40,270 bases of DNA, taken from assembly GCA_033064195.1 (NCBI GenBank), contig JARBJD010000504.1, positions 1-40,270 on the forward strand. Reading direction: 5' to 3'. Below are positions 1-9,657 of this stretch, one piece after another; within the stretch, counting starts at the first letter, position 1; every line of letters starts with the position of its first letter. A program made the position numbers and the translations under genes. The notes beneath the pieces are model-generated. The model was not told the DNA's origin, did no database searches, and was given only the letters and a program-made list of their open reading frames with translations. Origin of the DNA: Blattamonas nauphoetae. Taxonomy: Eukaryota; Preaxostyla; Oxymonadida.

Positions 1-850
1 CCTCCTTCTCCTCCACTTCCCTCCAACTTGCCTCCCTCGTCCTCCACTCACCTCCCTCGTCCTCCACTCACCTCCCTTCTCCTCCACTCACCTCCCTTCT
101 CCTCCACTTACCTCAACTTGCCTCCCTCGTCCTCCACTCACCTCCCTCGTCCTCCACTCACCTCCCTTCTCCTCCACTCACCTCCACTCACCTCCCTTCT
201 CCTCCACTCACCTCAACTTGCCTCCCTCGTCCTCCACTCACCTCCCTCGTCCTCCACTCACCTCCCTTCTCCTCCACTCACCTCAACTTGCCTCCCTTCT
301 CCTCCACTCACCTCCCTTCTCCTCCACTTACCTCAACTTGCCTCCCTCGTCCTCCACTCACCTCCACTCATCACCGTCGCCCTCCACTCACCTCCACTCA
401 CCTCCACTCACCTCCCTTCTCCTTCACTCACCTCAACTTGCCTCCCTCGTCCTCCACTCACCTCCCTCGTCCTCCACTCACCTCCCTTCTCCTCCACCAC
501 CTCAACTTGCCTCCCTCGCCCTCCACTCACCTCCACTCATCACCGTCGCTCTCCACTCACCTCCACTCATCACCGTCGCCTCCACTCACCTCCATTCATC
601 ACCGTCGCTCTCCACTCACCTCCCTCGTCCTCCACTCACCTCCCTTCTCCTCCACTCACCTCAACTTGCCTCCCTTCTCCTCCACTCACCTCCCTTCTCC
701 TCCACTTACCTCAACTTGCCTCCCTCGTCCTCCACTCACCTCCACTCATCACCGTCTCTCTCCACTCACCTCCCTTATCCTCCACTCACCTCCCTTCTCC
801 TCCACTCGCCTCTACTCACCCGGCTCGTCCTTCCTCGCCCCTCCCTCGAC
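1..850. repeat. CT-rich minisatellite made of 10-base modules
   Basis: The sequence is an almost continuous mosaic of ten-base words kept in register: CCTCCCTCGT, CCTCCCTTCT, CCTCCACTCA, CCTCCACTTA, CCTCAACTTG, with occasional TCACCGTCGC-type words. The register holds for about 490 bases, slips near 497, then continues to about 850 with more decay. The plus strand is nearly free of G. All three plus frames are open for hundreds of codons, giving Ser/Pro/Leu/Thr-rich translations, which is expected of such a repeat and is not evidence for a gene. Confidence 0.9.
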
Positions 851-1389
851 TTCCACTCACCCATTTCTCCTCATCATCTCCAACTCATCTCCACTACTCC
901 CCGTCATCCTCCAATCGTCCCCCTCGTTCCTCCTCCGCCATCAAACTGTCTCTTCTCGACCATTCGCCATCCTCCACTCATTATTTCACACACTCTTTCC
1001 ATCTTCATTTTCTCTTTCACACATATTGTTGTTTTCGTCACAAAATAAACTTTTCTTTCAAAAATTCACCAAAGCAAAATCACTTGTTTGAGAGACTACA
1101 TCACTAAAACCGAATAAAACCGAATTCATTCATCCAAGCTACAATTAAGTACGAAGTTAGGGAGAACAGAGGAGAGAGAATGAGAGAAGAAGTTTTATTG
1201 GTGGTGAAGCAGACATTCACCCTTCCTACCACATCCAGTGCAGTGAGGAAGATGGTTGAAAGAAGGGAGCAGACCAAATGAAGATCAACCCATATTTTCG
1301 TAAAACACACAACAGACTGGTCTACTGGTGTGAATAGATCGAAAAAAACACTATTTATCAGTTATTTGAGGTGAAAAAGAGCAAATGGG
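851..1389. other. Unannotated stretch after the minisatellite
   Basis: CT bias fades out over about 200 bases and the rest is ordinary AT-leaning sequence. I see no reading frame that looks like a protein and no RNA gene. Confidence 0.5.
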
Positions 1390-1479
1390 TTGAAATCAAC
1401 AAATTCGAAAAAAAGAAAGCCGAGAGGAGGATTTGATGGGGGGTGCTCGAACTTTTCTATGATGTCAAAAATATTGACC

Positions 1480-1655
1480 CTGATGGAGGAGGAGATTAGA
1501 AAGAAGGAAGAAGAGGAGGAGATGGCGTGGAAGATGATTCTAACGCGAAGAACTCCATTTCAGTTTGTCAAGAACCAATCGACGTTGAAAGCAACTTTAA
1601 TCTGGTTTGTGAGGGAATAATCGTAGGAGAAGCTGTTCTATCACGACACATCACT
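1480..1655 (+). pseudogene. Tail fragment of a coiled-coil gene family (copy 1)
   Basis: This fragment matches 19795-19962 over most of its length: a Glu/Lys-rich stretch followed by a conserved end. In the most protein-like frame the shared end reads EDDSNAKN-(S/P)-ISVCQE, then IDVES, then a run containing EG-I-VG-AV-SR. Base changes between the two copies leave that frame open in both, while the frame with MILTRRTPFQFVKN is also open. No convincing start is present, so this looks like a displaced or decayed gene end. It stops where a pogo-like transposon is inserted at 1657. Function unknown. Confidence 0.45.
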
Positions 1656-1656
1656 A

Positions 1657-1687
1657 GTCACCTAACAATCCGGGAGTAAATAACTAT
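1657..1687 (+). repeat. Left terminal inverted repeat of the pogo-like element
   Basis: 31 bases, reverse complement of 3261-3291 apart from one position (base 28 or so, C versus G in the TAA-TAT end). Confidence 0.92.
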
Positions 1688-1737
1688 TCGGTAGTTTTTT
1701 GTTTGTTCACAACGTTTTGATTGATCGTGATTTTTTT

Positions 1738-3173
1738 ATGGTTGCGATCATGCCGAAGGCAACGTTCACCCGTCACGAACTCATACTCCTCTCTCTTCGA
1801 GCAGAGTATCGCCACATACATCACGAAGGAGAGCGATGGGCAAGAATAGCATTTGACTTCCAAATCAAACACAAATGCATCATTGAATCAGGTCTGGTTG
1901 GAAATCGAAAATTTTACGCAGCTTTTGGACAACTGAGAAAAGGATACCACTGTGGACGCGTTGGGAATCCAGGACGGCTGAACCCATCGGAAATCGACCA
2001 ACTCACAGCTGATATTGTTGAAAAACTCGAAAACAATGAAGTTCTCATGGTCCACGATGTGAACGCTATGGTTTGGAGCTGTTTCCTTTTTAACTTCAAA
2101 TAGGCAAACAATATACTTGAGAGATCAGAACGATCGAGACCAGAAAAAAAACCAGTATCTCCTGATTGGGCTAGATGGTTTTTAAGTCGATCAACGATCC
2201 TCCACCTAACTCGTCCCCTCGCACTACCCGTCGCGAGAGCAAGACACACCAATCAACAAATCCTCCGGCCATTCCTGCAACGCTGGAGTGACCTCAACAC
2301 TTTTCGTCAATACCACCCATCGATGGTATTTAATTTGGACGAAACATACTGCTCCTTGAAGCGGTCTCGCATACCTAATATTGTAGCACTACGGGAGACT
2401 GTCCACCCAATCATCCCAGAGGCGTTAGAGATGAGTGGTCTGACATTCATCCTTCTTGTGAACGCAAATGGAGGATCTTGCCTAACCGTTGGGCTGATCA
2501 AAAGTGTCAACCTGGCTCCCGAATGGCTGGAATTTAACACAGATCGACTGATCTATATGGCGACAGGAGGGGAGAGACTATCAAGGGAACTTTTCGAAAC
2601 GATTTTCCGAGACATCATCGTTCCAGAGATCGTTTCACGGAGGGAGATTCATCACCTCGGTGCAGCCCCAGCAGTTCTCCAAATGGACTCGGCGTCCATT
2701 CACATATCGCGTGAACTCCAACAAATAGCATCAGCAAATTGGATCGACCTAGTATTTCCTCCTTCGCATACATCGAGTCGGATCCAACCGTTGGATCTTT
2801 TCGTAAACTGCAATTTCAAACAAGCCCTCCGTCGAACTCTCCCAACGCAATTCCCTCCCACAATCGCTGAAAAAGGAAACAAGTTGGCAGTTGTATCCGA
2901 GGTGCACTTCACGAGGCCCTACACCCCAACACAATCATCGCATCATTTCGTGAATCATCAATCTATCCTCCGCAAGTCCAAGAGAAAATTACAGACCTTC
3001 CTGAAAACCCACCCGCGTGGGCTATCAATCCCAACGACAGAATTGACGAGACTCATCCCTACCGCCGTGGGCGGTTTTGTCTGTTCGGAAACAATCACCC
3101 TCCACCTTTCGAAATTAACGACATCTGCCAACTTCGCATGATACCCGATGACGACAGCGACTCAGACAATTAA
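1738..3173 (+). pseudogene. Pogo/CENP-B-like transposase, DDE_1 family, disabled
   Basis: The N-terminal part has psq/CENP-B-type helix-turn-helix character: an initial helical segment, then GNPGRLNPSEIDQLTADIVE, typical of the second HTH of pogo transposases. The catalytic core shows the expected acidic triad: VFNLDET, then LQMDSASIH, then SSRIQPLDLFVN, i.e. a D-D-D type. The protein would cut and paste the element in the nucleus. A single in-frame TAG lies at 2101-2103; the frame on both sides of it is otherwise continuous. Near 2880-2900 the reading frame shifts: the true tail (GALHEALHPNTIIASFRES, later Asp/Ser-rich to the stop at 3171-3173) is in another frame from the core. Start chosen at the first ATG inside the left repeat; an ATG five codons on is possible. 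Confidence 0.85.
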
Positions 3174-3260
3174 CATTCTATCAATAATTTTGATCATTTC
3201 AGTTTATCAACTCTGTTTTATTCGTTTTCTGAAAAAAACGTGGGTTCAAAAAACTCCCAG

Positions 3261-3291
3261 ATACTTATTTACTCCCGGATTGTTAGGTGAC
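3261..3291 (-). repeat. Right terminal inverted repeat of the pogo-like element
   Basis: Ends GGTGAC at 3291, followed by TA at 3292-3293. It mirrors 1657-1687. Confidence 0.92.
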
Positions 3292-3334
3292 TAACAATAT
3301 ATCAGCAATCTGAATTAATTCTCTCAGAAAGAGT

Positions 3335-3447
3335 GATCGGGCCCTTAGAAGTGAAGAGAGGTGACAGGGACCGAGGTGACCGGGTCACTTTTTACCAAAA
3401 AGTGGTGACGGTCAGTGACCGGAGGTTTGTGAAACATGGGTCAGATC
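3335..3447 (+). repeat. Hairpin-bearing short repeat, copy A (variant)
   Basis: Starts GATCGGGCCCTTAGAAG like the copies at 7157, 11998 and 20005. This copy lacks the central 9-base-arm hairpin but keeps the 3' half shared with 11998: a GGTCAC...TTTT...AAAA...GTGACGG inverted segment followed by TCAGTGACCGG. No coding frame is conserved among copies. Confidence 0.7.
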
Positions 3448-3494
3448 ACAAAAATTTGTTGAACGGAGAATAAGTCATTCAGAGAAGTGAAACA

Positions 3495-3904
3495 ATGATT
3501 ATCCTCCAAATTATGACTCGTTCCAATGTTAGAATCTATCCAATGCCAACAATCATCCTCTTTTTTCAAAGACTTGATTTCCGAACAGAAAAACAAAATT
3601 ATGAGGCTGATCACAATCGTGTTTCAGCGTTTCTGTCGATTCTGCGTGGAACGGGTCGTTTTCTGGAGAAGAAGCAAGGTGAAATTGAGAAGCCGCTGGA
3701 GTGACTATCATTGGATGAGCGTGGGATGGAGGGCAGATGAGAGGAGCTTCGAGTGTTTACGGAAGCCGATGAGGAAGGGAAGGAGCGAGGCCGGACAGTA
3801 CAGTGGGACTTCCTTCAGTCGTTTGTGGTATCAGCGGTTGGGAGCTTGACGCAAGCTGTGCATGACGTGCGCGGAGTGAAGAACTGGATGCTGCTGGAGG
3901 AGGA
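3495..3904 (+). pseudogene. Decayed host gene fragment, unknown
   Basis: One plus frame reads like a helical, charged protein across its length: FFQRLDFRTEKQNYEADHNR early, LEKKQGEIEKPLE next, then EELRVFTEADEEGKERGR and SFVVSAVGSLTQAVHDVRG, ending at a TAA near 3904. It is cut by two in-frame TGA codons, near 3702 and about a dozen codons later. I do not recognise the family. The opposite strand carries a 166-codon Ser/Pro-rich open frame (3757-4257) that I regard as a shadow. Sequencing error or a fossil gene are both possible. Confidence 0.35.
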
Positions 3905-4879
3905 TCGTTTGATGTAAAACGACTGAGAATATGGTTTGGATGGTTGGAGGAGAGAGAATTGTGAGGGGATAAAGGGAAAAAAATCGAACCTGGGGGAGGA
4001 TGGGAGTTGGTGAATGTTGTGATGCCACAAGGACGGAGAGAGGATGGGAAGGGGAGAAGAGGGCATGTGAGGCAGCACTTGGCAATGACTGTTCCGAAAA
4101 AGAGTGAGAGCGGGGAGAATTGGGGAAAGAGGAAGGAGAAGGAAGGGGGAGAGACTAATCGAATGTATTCAGTGGCCGTGCTGGACTGGAAAGGAAAGTA
4201 ACGTGCCCACGGTAATCTCGTCGAAGGAGGTGGCGGAGAGAAATCAGACGATAGCAAAAAAATGGAAAGTGGCGTGAAATCGGAAGGATCTTAGTGGATA
4301 CAGGGTGTCCCAGACTGAACCCCTTTCTTTTTCTTCTCACAGTCCGCACTTCACCGACCTCCTTGACTTTTTGCATTATGTTGTATCACTCCATCTTTGC
4401 CACATCTTGTCTAACATAGAGGGAAAACGTGAATATGTCCTTATAGTGACGTGAAAATGTACTTCGATCCATCAGAAGGGAAATGACGGACTTTGACGAA
4501 ATTGTTTGATGTCGAATACTTGACGAACAGACTCTACAAGGAGTTCAAAGTTGAGCTAAGATAATCATGATAGACATGGGACATAATTCAATTTCGGGAC
4601 ATAATTCCCTCTTTGAGCGATCTATTGACAATTAAGGTCTAATATTTGTGAAAATAATTCGTGAACTGGTCTGTTCACGCCACAAAAGTCAACGGAAAGG
4701 AAAAATTGTCTTGAAGTGGAGAAAGGAGGATCAACGTCTGATCTTCCCACAATCAATGTGACAAAATCTCCGTTCTCCGAAAAAAGTCATATCCCAGTCC
4801 TTCTCACCTTCCACGTCTCAGATGACATGGCACAAACCTAATAACAAGAGTCCGAAAAAATTGAGAAACCCAATAATGG
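3905..4879. other. Gene-poor stretch
   Basis: Purine-rich to about 4200, then ordinary AT-leaning sequence. Small open frames exist on both strands but none looks like a protein, and no repeat or RNA gene is evident. Confidence 0.5.
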
Positions 4880-5429
4880 ATGGGATCAAACATCCAAAAT
4901 ACCCCCTTGCCCGCTCAAAAATCCCCATTCAAGGATCCTGTCTTAAAGATTAACGCACTCACGGACAATGACCTGATGGTCACTGCAGTGCAATCCCGGT
5001 ATGCTTTCCACCAATCAAAGCTCAATTCGCTCTTTTATGGAATGCAATTGTTGCTTCATTTTTCTTGCATGGATCTGTCTCTCTCCTTCATCACTCATTC
5101 TCTTCCTCTTTTCCTCATTTTTCAGTGTTTGTCGGTCAAACTTTATTGATTCAACAAATTAGACGAACAGTTTGGTCACTCCACCAATCAGTTCAGATCC
5201 AGCATATTTCCCGTGTTTTTCAGGTTTGCTCTCATTTTTATTCCTTACTTTTCATTCTCTTCACATTTTTAGGCAGATGCATGGATTTCATGTTGTTAAT
5301 ACGATGATCCATGACACAGGAGGAGATCTCTGCAATAAGATGGCGGAGAAACGTCACTCAGACTTCGGTCATATCACTTGTATTTCACTACTGTTTGTAT
5401 TGATGATTTTTTTGGGTAATGTGATGTAA
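4880..5429 (+). CDS. Candidate three-exon gene for a small tail-anchored protein
   Basis: Exon A (4880-5049) reads SNIQNTPLPAQKSPFKDPV then ALTDNDLMVTAVQSRYAFHQ and ends before a GT. Exon B (5126-5223) follows a pyrimidine-rich TTTTTCAG and reads GQTLLIQQIRRTVWSLHQS to RVFQ. A 53-base GT...AG stretch (5224-5276) then leads in phase to exon C (5277-5429), which starts MHGFHVVNTMIHDTGG and ends in a hydrophobic run (ITCISLLFVLMIFLG), a plausible C-terminal membrane anchor. The A-B junction is off by one base in phase, so either the first intron is misplaced or the locus is broken. No family recognised. Confidence 0.4.
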
Positions 5430-6182
5430 TGATCAGTTCTGAAAAATGGAGAGACCCATCATAAAGTGGAAAAAGGATCGAGAATTTGGACCATCTCCAA
5501 TTTAGTTCATACTTAGTGAGGATGTGTAATAGGCTCCCTACAACCTGTAATTCACTCTCCAACAGAAATTGATTCTTATTTAGGTAGAAAAGCGAATTAT
5601 GTCTCCAAATTGTTTTGTGTCCCACATCTATGAGATGAAAGTAGAACACACTGAGTGAATACCAACGGTGTTTCCACGATGCCAACAACTCAGAGATATC
5701 TTAAAGTTCTAAAATTCCTGTGATAGAAACTGCGATAAAAGATAAAATACAATCAAACGAGGGGTTTTGAAAGTTCATTCAAAATCCTTGGGCTCTTTCA
5801 GCATCGAGGTTGGACATGTCTGCATGTGTTCTATCGAATGTGACAGATTCAACCGAAAGAATGATCTGTCATGGTCATTTCCTTGATTTTCGACGACTGC
5901 ATTGGACTATCTAATTGATATGCTGACAAAATGACACCCTGTACGAGGCCTGACCTCCACGACACCGTCTTGATGCAAACAATAATGATTATCACGTTGA
6001 TTTCTCTCAAAATGTATTTTAGTGGGTGGTCTGCGCTAAGATTTCTCGAGAATCACGAAGAAACAGGTTCCGAATCTCAACACATCAATGATACAGGAAA
6101 CGATGAAGAAAACAATAAAAAAGACAAAAAACCAAGAGAGTACAAACATAGAGCCATTTAATCGTCAAGAAACATTCACTCA
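5430..6182. other. No supported gene
   Basis: Short open frames on both strands look random. AT-rich spacer between the candidate gene at 4880 and the convergent minus-strand gene ending at 6183. Confidence 0.5.
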
Positions 6183-6887
6183 TCAATACACATCTGGTTC
6201 GTCTTCATCTTTCCCAGGCAGCGAACTTGGTGGGTCAGCGGGAGAAGCAGAGGAGACATCAGGCTTGCCTATTGCCGGAGAAAGGGCATATGTATACGGA
6301 GGCAGAGAAGCAGGAGAATAAGAGTCATTTTGAGATGACAATGGCGGACGATAGGAATACAATGAATTCAGTTCCGCTGAGTCAGACCCAGCCATATAAG
6401 GGGCTTGAACGTTCATTCTATGGAGCAGCTCAGCTGCTGGCTCGGCATGTTGAGCGAGGAATTCTCTGTAAGTTGGAGGAGCTGAGGGATCGTCTACTAA
6501 TCCTGTTTGTCCTGCCCATCCGTGAGATTCATGAGCATAATCAACAAATACTTGCAGTTCTTCGAATGATAGATATTGTTGACAATCGAAATCCCGAAGC
6601 ACAATGTGCAATCGAAACTTCATCTTGGCGTGTGTTTTCTTTTCATTTCGTGAGTCCAATAAGAGTCTCCCATCTTCATCAAACGGATTCCGTCTGTTTG
6701 AGACATGCGAGCATTTTGTCAAAGTCGAGGCTTGGGTTATTTCACACTGTCGTTCGCGACGAAGTGACGATTTCTGATAGAACATACAAGAGATCAACGA
6801 TGGAGAGACAACGATCGTGTACTCATCAGTTTCAAATAGATGGAGATTGTTGCAGTGGCGAGGCGTTTCATGAGAGCTCCCTGACAA
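6183..6887 (-). CDS. Uncharacterised protein with proline/tyrosine-rich C-terminus
   Basis: A 234-codon open frame whose second half is convincingly protein-like: NPFDEDGRLLLDSRNEKK, MKFRLHIVLRDFDCQQYLSF, VDYAHESHGWAGQTGL, then a Pro/Ser/Tyr-rich tail with a PPTY motif (a possible WW-domain ligand) and an acidic end EDEPDVY. The first ~60 residues are less convincing and may include intron; the gene may be a 3' exon of something longer. A 270-codon frame lies on the opposite strand (6227-7039), but its composition is less natural. Function unknown. Confidence 0.5.
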   Translation of the reverse strand: MSGSSHETPRHCNNLHLFETDEYTIVVSPSLISCMFYQKSSLRRERQCEITQASTLTKCSHVSNRRNPFDEDGRLLLDSRNEKKTHAKMKFRLHIVLRDFDCQQYLSFEELQVFVDYAHESHGWAGQTGLVDDPSAPPTYREFLAQHAEPAAELLHRMNVQAPYMAGSDSAELNSLYSYRPPLSSQNDSYSPASLPPYTYALSPAIGKPDVSSASPADPPSSLPGKDEDEPDVY

Positions 6888-7156
6888 TCAAAAGAGGTCG
6901 GAATGAAATCGTTGAATGGAGAGACTATCAAATCTTTGTGACACGACGAAATGGTGATGAACATGAGAAGACTTGTGAAATAAACCTTGAGAAGAAGAAA
7001 TATCCACTGTCAGCGGCGTTGGATCGGACTGAAACTTGAGTTTGGGTGAACCAAATGCGTTTCAATCAAATCTCCCTAATTCTTTCCATAAGCTCTCTTT
7101 TAGTGAATATTATCACATTTTTATCAGTTTTCACTCACATTTCTCTATTCTGTTTT

Positions 7157-7223
7157 GATCTGACCCTTAGAAGAAAAGGGAGGTGACACTGACCGAGCCT
7201 TTTGGCTCGGTCACGCCAGTATA
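7157..7223 (+). repeat. Hairpin-bearing short repeat, copy B
   Basis: GATC-G-CCCTTAGAAG start, then GTGACACT, then a perfect stem: GACCGAGCC, loop TTTT, GGCTCGGTC (7191-7212; one more T-A pair outside), ending CGCCAGTATA. Same end point as the copy at 20005. Confidence 0.8.
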
Positions 7224-7421
7224 GATGATGAGCAGGGAGAGATTGGGAGGAAGAGTGAGGGAGGTTAAAATATTCAAGAATGAGACAGATGATGGATGAC
7301 AGTTTGATCTTATCGCGAGTTATGGGGATGATCAAATGAGAAAAATGGAGCAAGTTACTATGACAAACAGTTCGCGATTATGGAACGGCTGAGGGGAGTG
7401 TATGTCCCCATCATTATGCCG

Positions 7422-8723
7422 TCTGTCCTCGTTTTAGACCATAACTTCTCGACTTATTGACGATCTCATTTGGGTTGTTGCAGAAGGGACGATGAGGAAG
7501 TTGCCTCGACTCTGAACCGGCTCTTGACACTCTGGTATGAATTTCCTCTTGTTTTTACCATCTCTCCTCGTTTTAGACCATAAATTCTCGACTTATTGAC
7601 GATCTCATTTGGGTTGTTGCAGAAGGGACGATGAGGAAGTTGCCTCGACTCTGAACCGGCTCGTGACACTCTGGTATGAATTTCCTCTTGTTTTTACCAT
7701 CTCTCCTCGTTTTAGACCATAACTTCTCGACTTATTGACGATCTCATTTGGGTTGTTGCAGAAGGGACGATGAGGAAGTTGCCTCGACTCTGAACCGGCT
7801 CTTGACACTCTGGTATGAATTTCCTCTTGTTTTTACCATCTCTCCTCGTTTTAGACCATAACTTCTCGACTTATTGACGATCTCATTTGGGTTGTTGCAG
7901 AAGGGACGATGAGGAAGTTGCCTCGACTCTGAACCGGCTCTTGACACTCTGGTATGAATTTCCTCTTGTTTTTACCATCTCTCCTCGTTTTAGACCATAA
8001 CTTCTCGACTTATTGACGATCTCATTTGGGTTGTTGCAGAAGGGACGATGAGGAAGTTGCCTCGACTCTGAACCGGCTCGTGACACTCTGGTATGAATTT
8101 CCTCTTGTTTTTACCATCTCTCCTCGTTTTAGACCATAAATTCTCGACTTATTGACGATCTCATTTGGGTTGTTGCAGAAGGGACGATGAGGAAGTTGCC
8201 TCGACTCTGAACCGGCTCTTGACACTCTGGTATGAATTTCCTCTTGTTTTTACCATCTCTCCTCGTTTTAGACCATAAATTCTCGACTTATTGACGATCT
8301 CATTTGGGTTGTTGCAGAAGGGACGATGAGGAAGTTGCCTCGACTCTGAACCGGCTCTTGACACTCTGGTATGAATTTCCTCTTGTTTTTACCATCTCTC
8401 CTCGTTTTAGACCATAAATTCTCGACTTATTGACGATCTCATTTGGGTTGTTGCAGAAGGGACGATGAGGAAGTTGCCTCGACTCTGAACCGGCTCTTGA
8501 CACTCTGGTATGAATTTCCTCTTGTTTTTACCATCTCTCCTCGTTTTAGACCATAAATTCTCGACTTATTGACGATCTCATTTGGGTTGTTGCAGAAGGG
8601 ACGATGAGGAAGTTGCCTCGACTCTGAACCGGCTCTTGACACTCTGGTATGAATTTCCTCTTGTTTTTACCATCTCTCCTCGTTTTAGACCATAAATTCT
8701 CGACTTATTGACGATCTCATTTG
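7422..8723 (+). repeat. 139-base tandem array, nine full units, exon-like core
   Basis: Nine core copies at exact 139-base spacing (cores at 7484, 7623, 7762, 7901, 8040, 8179, 8318, 8457, 8596) plus a partial tenth unit at the right edge. Copies are nearly identical; I see only two recurrently variable positions (ATAACTT/ATAAATT and CTCTTG/CTCGTG). Each unit contains a 51-base core flanked on the left by TTGGGTTGTTGCAG and on the right by GTATGAATTTCC, which match 3' and 5' splice sites. The 88-base rest of the unit would be an intron. The minus-strand 67-codon frames repeating across the array are by-products. Confidence 0.92.
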
Positions 8724-8839
8724 TTACGTTAAACATCGTCTTCCCCTCGCAATCTAATCGAAATTCATCTTGTGCCCTCTTTTTGCGTAGAATTTTGTCA
8801 TTTCTCTATTTGCTCGTACCTTTTTCTGTAGTTCCCTAA

Positions 8840-8885
8840 ACCGATCAATTGACACCTCCGGGCCCGGAGGTGTCAATTGATCGGT
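8840..8885. repeat. Perfect 46-base palindrome without loop
   Basis: Arms of 23 bases meet at GC between 8862 and 8863; the centre is CCTCCGGGCCCGGAGG and the outer arm begins CCGATCAATTGACA. No mismatch was found from 8840 to 8885. It is far more GC-rich than its surroundings. Confidence 0.93.
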
Positions 8886-8995
8886 GGTGTCCAAATCTCG
8901 GTTTTGAAAACCAATTTAGGTGTCCATTTTTCGGTGAAAATGGCAGGTGTCCAAAATTCGGTGAATTCGATCAAAAGTGTCCAAAAATCTGTGCC
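8884..8995 (+). repeat. Degenerate GGTGTCC tandem repeat beside the palindrome
   Basis: Four spaced copies of a word like GGTGTCCAAAATTCGGT follow the palindrome at about 30-base steps. The first overlaps the palindrome's right arm, whose own sequence contains GGTGTCAATTGATCGG, so palindrome and repeat may share an origin. Confidence 0.65.
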
Positions 8996-9007
8996 CCTCC
9001 TCATTCT

Positions 9008-9125
9008 AGCCCAGAATTGTCTTTTCATATCACCGAAATCGAAAATCGAACTCGATCACTATTGATGGCTTGTTAACAATTTCCCAGGCGTTGGATGTCT
9101 TCATTATTGTCTTTTCTGATTCCAC
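9008..9125 (+). repeat. Diverged duplicate of 18265-18405
   Basis: Both segments share GCCCAGAATT, ACTCGATC, then a GATGGCTTGTTA/GATGACTTGGTTA word, ACNATTTC-CAGGC and CAATCATCATT in the same order and spacing. The ATTTC(C/A)CAG|GC word resembles a 3' splice site in both, so this may be a duplicated exon start of a gene family. Confidence 0.45.
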
Positions 9126-9315
9126 AATCATCATTTCTCTTCATCAGTCATCCCGAAACCTTCATTGACGACAAGGGCTCTATTGCAATTGTCCGAAGCC
9201 TACACAATGTTCAAGAGGAGACGGTTGAGGAAGTATAAAAGAAACAGCTTCAGAAGGGTAAGAAGAAGCGAATGTGGATAGCGAGAATTGGGCCGTCACG
9301 AAACAGTCATCTCCA

Positions 9316-9657
9316 ATGATGATCGAGAGGGATCTCCCTCCACTGATGCTAGAACAGTTCAAAACGCCAGAAAGAAAAGAATTATTCTCTTGACATGATG
9401 TTGTGAATAGAAGAGTTGTTGCGGAGGTGATCGAATTGCCCGAGGTCTTGGAAGAAGCGTATTATCTCCACAAAGAAGGGAGACCAGAAATGGATGGACA
9501 TTATCACCAAATCAAATATCCTCATATTTCCCAAAACATACACCAATCTTCCTACCCTTCACTGAAAAATATGATCGTCCATCATCTCTGTTCCACCAAC
9601 CCCATCCATTCTCTTCCCTGTGCCAAACACAAATCCAAAAAAGCAGATAGTTCATAA
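9316..9657 (+). pseudogene. Possible broken gene fragment
   Basis: From an ATG at 9316 one frame reads IERDLPPLMLEQFKTPERKE, meets a TGA about 25 codons in, and continues in the same frame as NRRVVAEVIELPEVLEEAYY and KEGRPEMDGHYHQ before turning into less natural sequence. It lies downstream of the duplicated segment at 9008. No family recognised; could be coincidence. Confidence 0.25.

Larger units (their letters stand above)
1657..3291 (+). mobile_element. Pogo-like (Tc1/mariner superfamily) DNA transposon
   Basis: A 1,635-base unit is bounded by 31-base inverted repeats (1657-1687 and 3261-3291) that differ at a single base and begin GTCACCTAACAATCC. TA lies at both outer edges (1655-1656 and 3292-3293), as expected for TA-targeting Tc1/mariner elements. 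Between them lies one DDE transposase gene. A related locus at 19,795-20,070 has the same flanks joined without the element, so the insertion is post-duplication. It is non-autonomous now because its transposase frame carries a stop and a frameshift, but the near-identical ends argue it is young. Confidence 0.9.

Noticed and set aside
28-1107. Three overlapping plus frames of 267-359 codons, Ser/Pro/Leu-rich
   Set aside because: They are translations of the 10-base-module minisatellite; all three frames are open because the repeat lacks stop words.
3757-4257. 166-codon minus frame, Ser/Pro-rich
   Set aside because: Composition follows a purine-rich plus strand, and the plus strand carries more natural protein text at 3590-3904.
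7466-8642. Eight identical 67-codon minus frames
   Set aside because: They repeat because of the 139-base array; each starts and ends in the middle of the unit with no independent support.
7384-8730. CRISPR-like array
   Set aside because: Units are directly adjacent with no unique spacers; it is a eukaryotic tandem repeat.
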